In this document: positions 12,963 through 13,613 of the stretch, one piece after another
Numbering within the stretch: the first letter of the stretch is position 1
Layout of the letters: each line of letters opens with the position of its first letter
NCBI GenBank assembly: GCA_018712465.1
Contig: DVGY01000168.1
Coordinates: forward strand, 1-13,613
Length of the DNA stretch: 13,613 nt
Direction of reading: 5' to 3'
From: Candidatus Egerieicola pullicola
GTDB taxonomy: Bacteria; Bacillota; Clostridia; Oscillospirales; Ruminococcaceae
Translations under genes and position numbers: made by a program
Notes under the pieces: generated by a model
The model's input: only the letters and a program-made list of their open reading frames with translations
Told to the model about the DNA's origin: nothing
The model's database searches: none

Positions 12963-13613
12963 TTATGCCGCAGTATCGGCAGTAATGATGCTCCAGCCTT
13001 GATCTTCCGGCAAAGTGATTCCCAAGGCGTTGGCCGTATCCTGATTCACCACATACTGAAAGTCGCTCATGTAGATGGCGGGCACTTCAGAAACCGGAGT
13101 TCCCTTTAAAATCTGATCTGCCATTTTAGCGGATTCCTGGCCCAGCTGAGTGTTGGAGCAGCTTGCACTGGCCAAAGCGCCGGACTGCACCATCACCGGG
13201 TCGGAGCCGTAAACGGCAATGCCGTTGTCGGTGGCCGCTTCCACTACCTGAGCCATGGAGGTCTGAACGGTGGAGTCAATGGGCACATAGATGGCGTCCA
13301 CACGGCTGGCCAGGGTCTGAGCCGCCTGCTGCACCTCAGAAGAGTTGGTGACGGTAACTTCGTCGTAGGTGTAACCGTTTTCAGTGAGGTAGTCCTTTGC
13401 GTTCTGGGCGGTGGACACAGCGTTCACTTCCCCGGAGCAGTAGAGAATGCCGATATTTTTGGCATCGGGGGTGAGGGTGTTCATCAAGCCGAAGATTTCA
13501 TCCACTGGAACAATATTGGAGGTGCCGGTTGCGTTTTTGTCCGGCGTTTCCATAGCGCTCATCACACCGGCGTTCACCGGGTTAGTCACCGAGATAAATA
13601 CCACCGGAGCGTC
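12963..13613 (-). CDS. ABC transporter substrate-binding protein, PF04392 (TrpX-like) family, 5' end missing
   Basis: The C-terminal 216 residues of the extracellular binding protein that delivers substrate to the permease; the signal peptide and first lobe are beyond the window edge. The frame is open to the last base (the visible protein begins DAPVVFISVTNPVNAG), so the Met a few codons in is not the start. Family marks of the ABC_sub_bind group are visible: SVTNPVNAGVMSA, the hinge region TPDAKNIGILYCSGEVNAV, VDAIYVPIDSTVQTS, GIAVYGSDPVMVQSGALAS, and the end ALGITLPED. Homologues in streptococci belong to the predicted tryptophan transporter TrpXYZ, and others in the family bind different small molecules, so the substrate is open. 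It is the first visible gene of the importer operon and is followed by a terminator-like hairpin. Confidence 0.9.
   Translation of the reverse strand, partial: DAPVVFISVTNPVNAGVMSAMETPDKNATGTSNIVPVDEIFGLMNTLTPDAKNIGILYCSGEVNAVSTAQNAKDYLTENGYTYDEVTVTNSSEVQQAAQTLASRVDAIYVPIDSTVQTSMAQVVEAATDNGIAVYGSDPVMVQSGALASASCSNTQLGQESAKMADQILKGTPVSEVPAIYMSDFQYVVNQDTANALGITLPEDQGWSIITADTAA

Overview
All the genes in this window lie on the minus strand, so transcription runs from high to low coordinates. The gene content and order suggest a Gram-positive anaerobe of class Clostridia, perhaps in the Oscillospirales/Ruminococcaceae range. The signs are a mutS-mutL-miaA run, the ylm division cluster (ylmE-sepF-ylmH-divIVA) leading into ileS, strong AGGAGG Shine-Dalgarno sites, a fairly high GC content and an unlinked ABC uptake system. 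The taxonomic placement is inference; no rRNA is present.

Layout from right to left (direction of transcription): (1) 13613-11169 is an ABC importer of the substrate-binding-protein/BPD_transp_2 permease/ATPase type (PF04392 family, related to the predicted tryptophan transporter TrpXYZ). The binding protein is cut off by the window edge. A good intrinsic terminator lies between the binding-protein gene and the permease gene. Permease and ATPase overlap. A bidirectional-looking terminator follows the ATPase. (2) 11125-10800 is a hairpin-rich stretch without a convincing gene. (3) 10789-10499 encodes a small DUF6506-like protein of unknown function. (4) 10358-4746 is mismatch repair plus tRNA modification: mutS, mutL, and miaA starting from a TTG codon that overlaps the mutL stop. 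A clear sigma-A type promoter precedes mutS.

(5) 4607-1 is a cell-division-associated operon. It holds a HlyD-like single-pass membrane protein, the PLP homeostasis protein YggS/YlmE, the FtsZ-anchoring protein SepF, the S4-domain protein YlmH, DivIVA, and the first 176 codons of ileS. A strong promoter candidate for this operon lies inside the 3' end of miaA. Gaps are short or genes overlap throughout, with no terminator seen between them.

No mobile element, CRISPR array, tRNA or rRNA was seen, and most of the window is core genome. The parts most worth a second look are the HlyD-like protein in a division operon without a transporter partner, the DUF6506 gene with its structured upstream region, the terminator inside the ABC operon, and ileS sitting in the division operon without room for a T-box leader.
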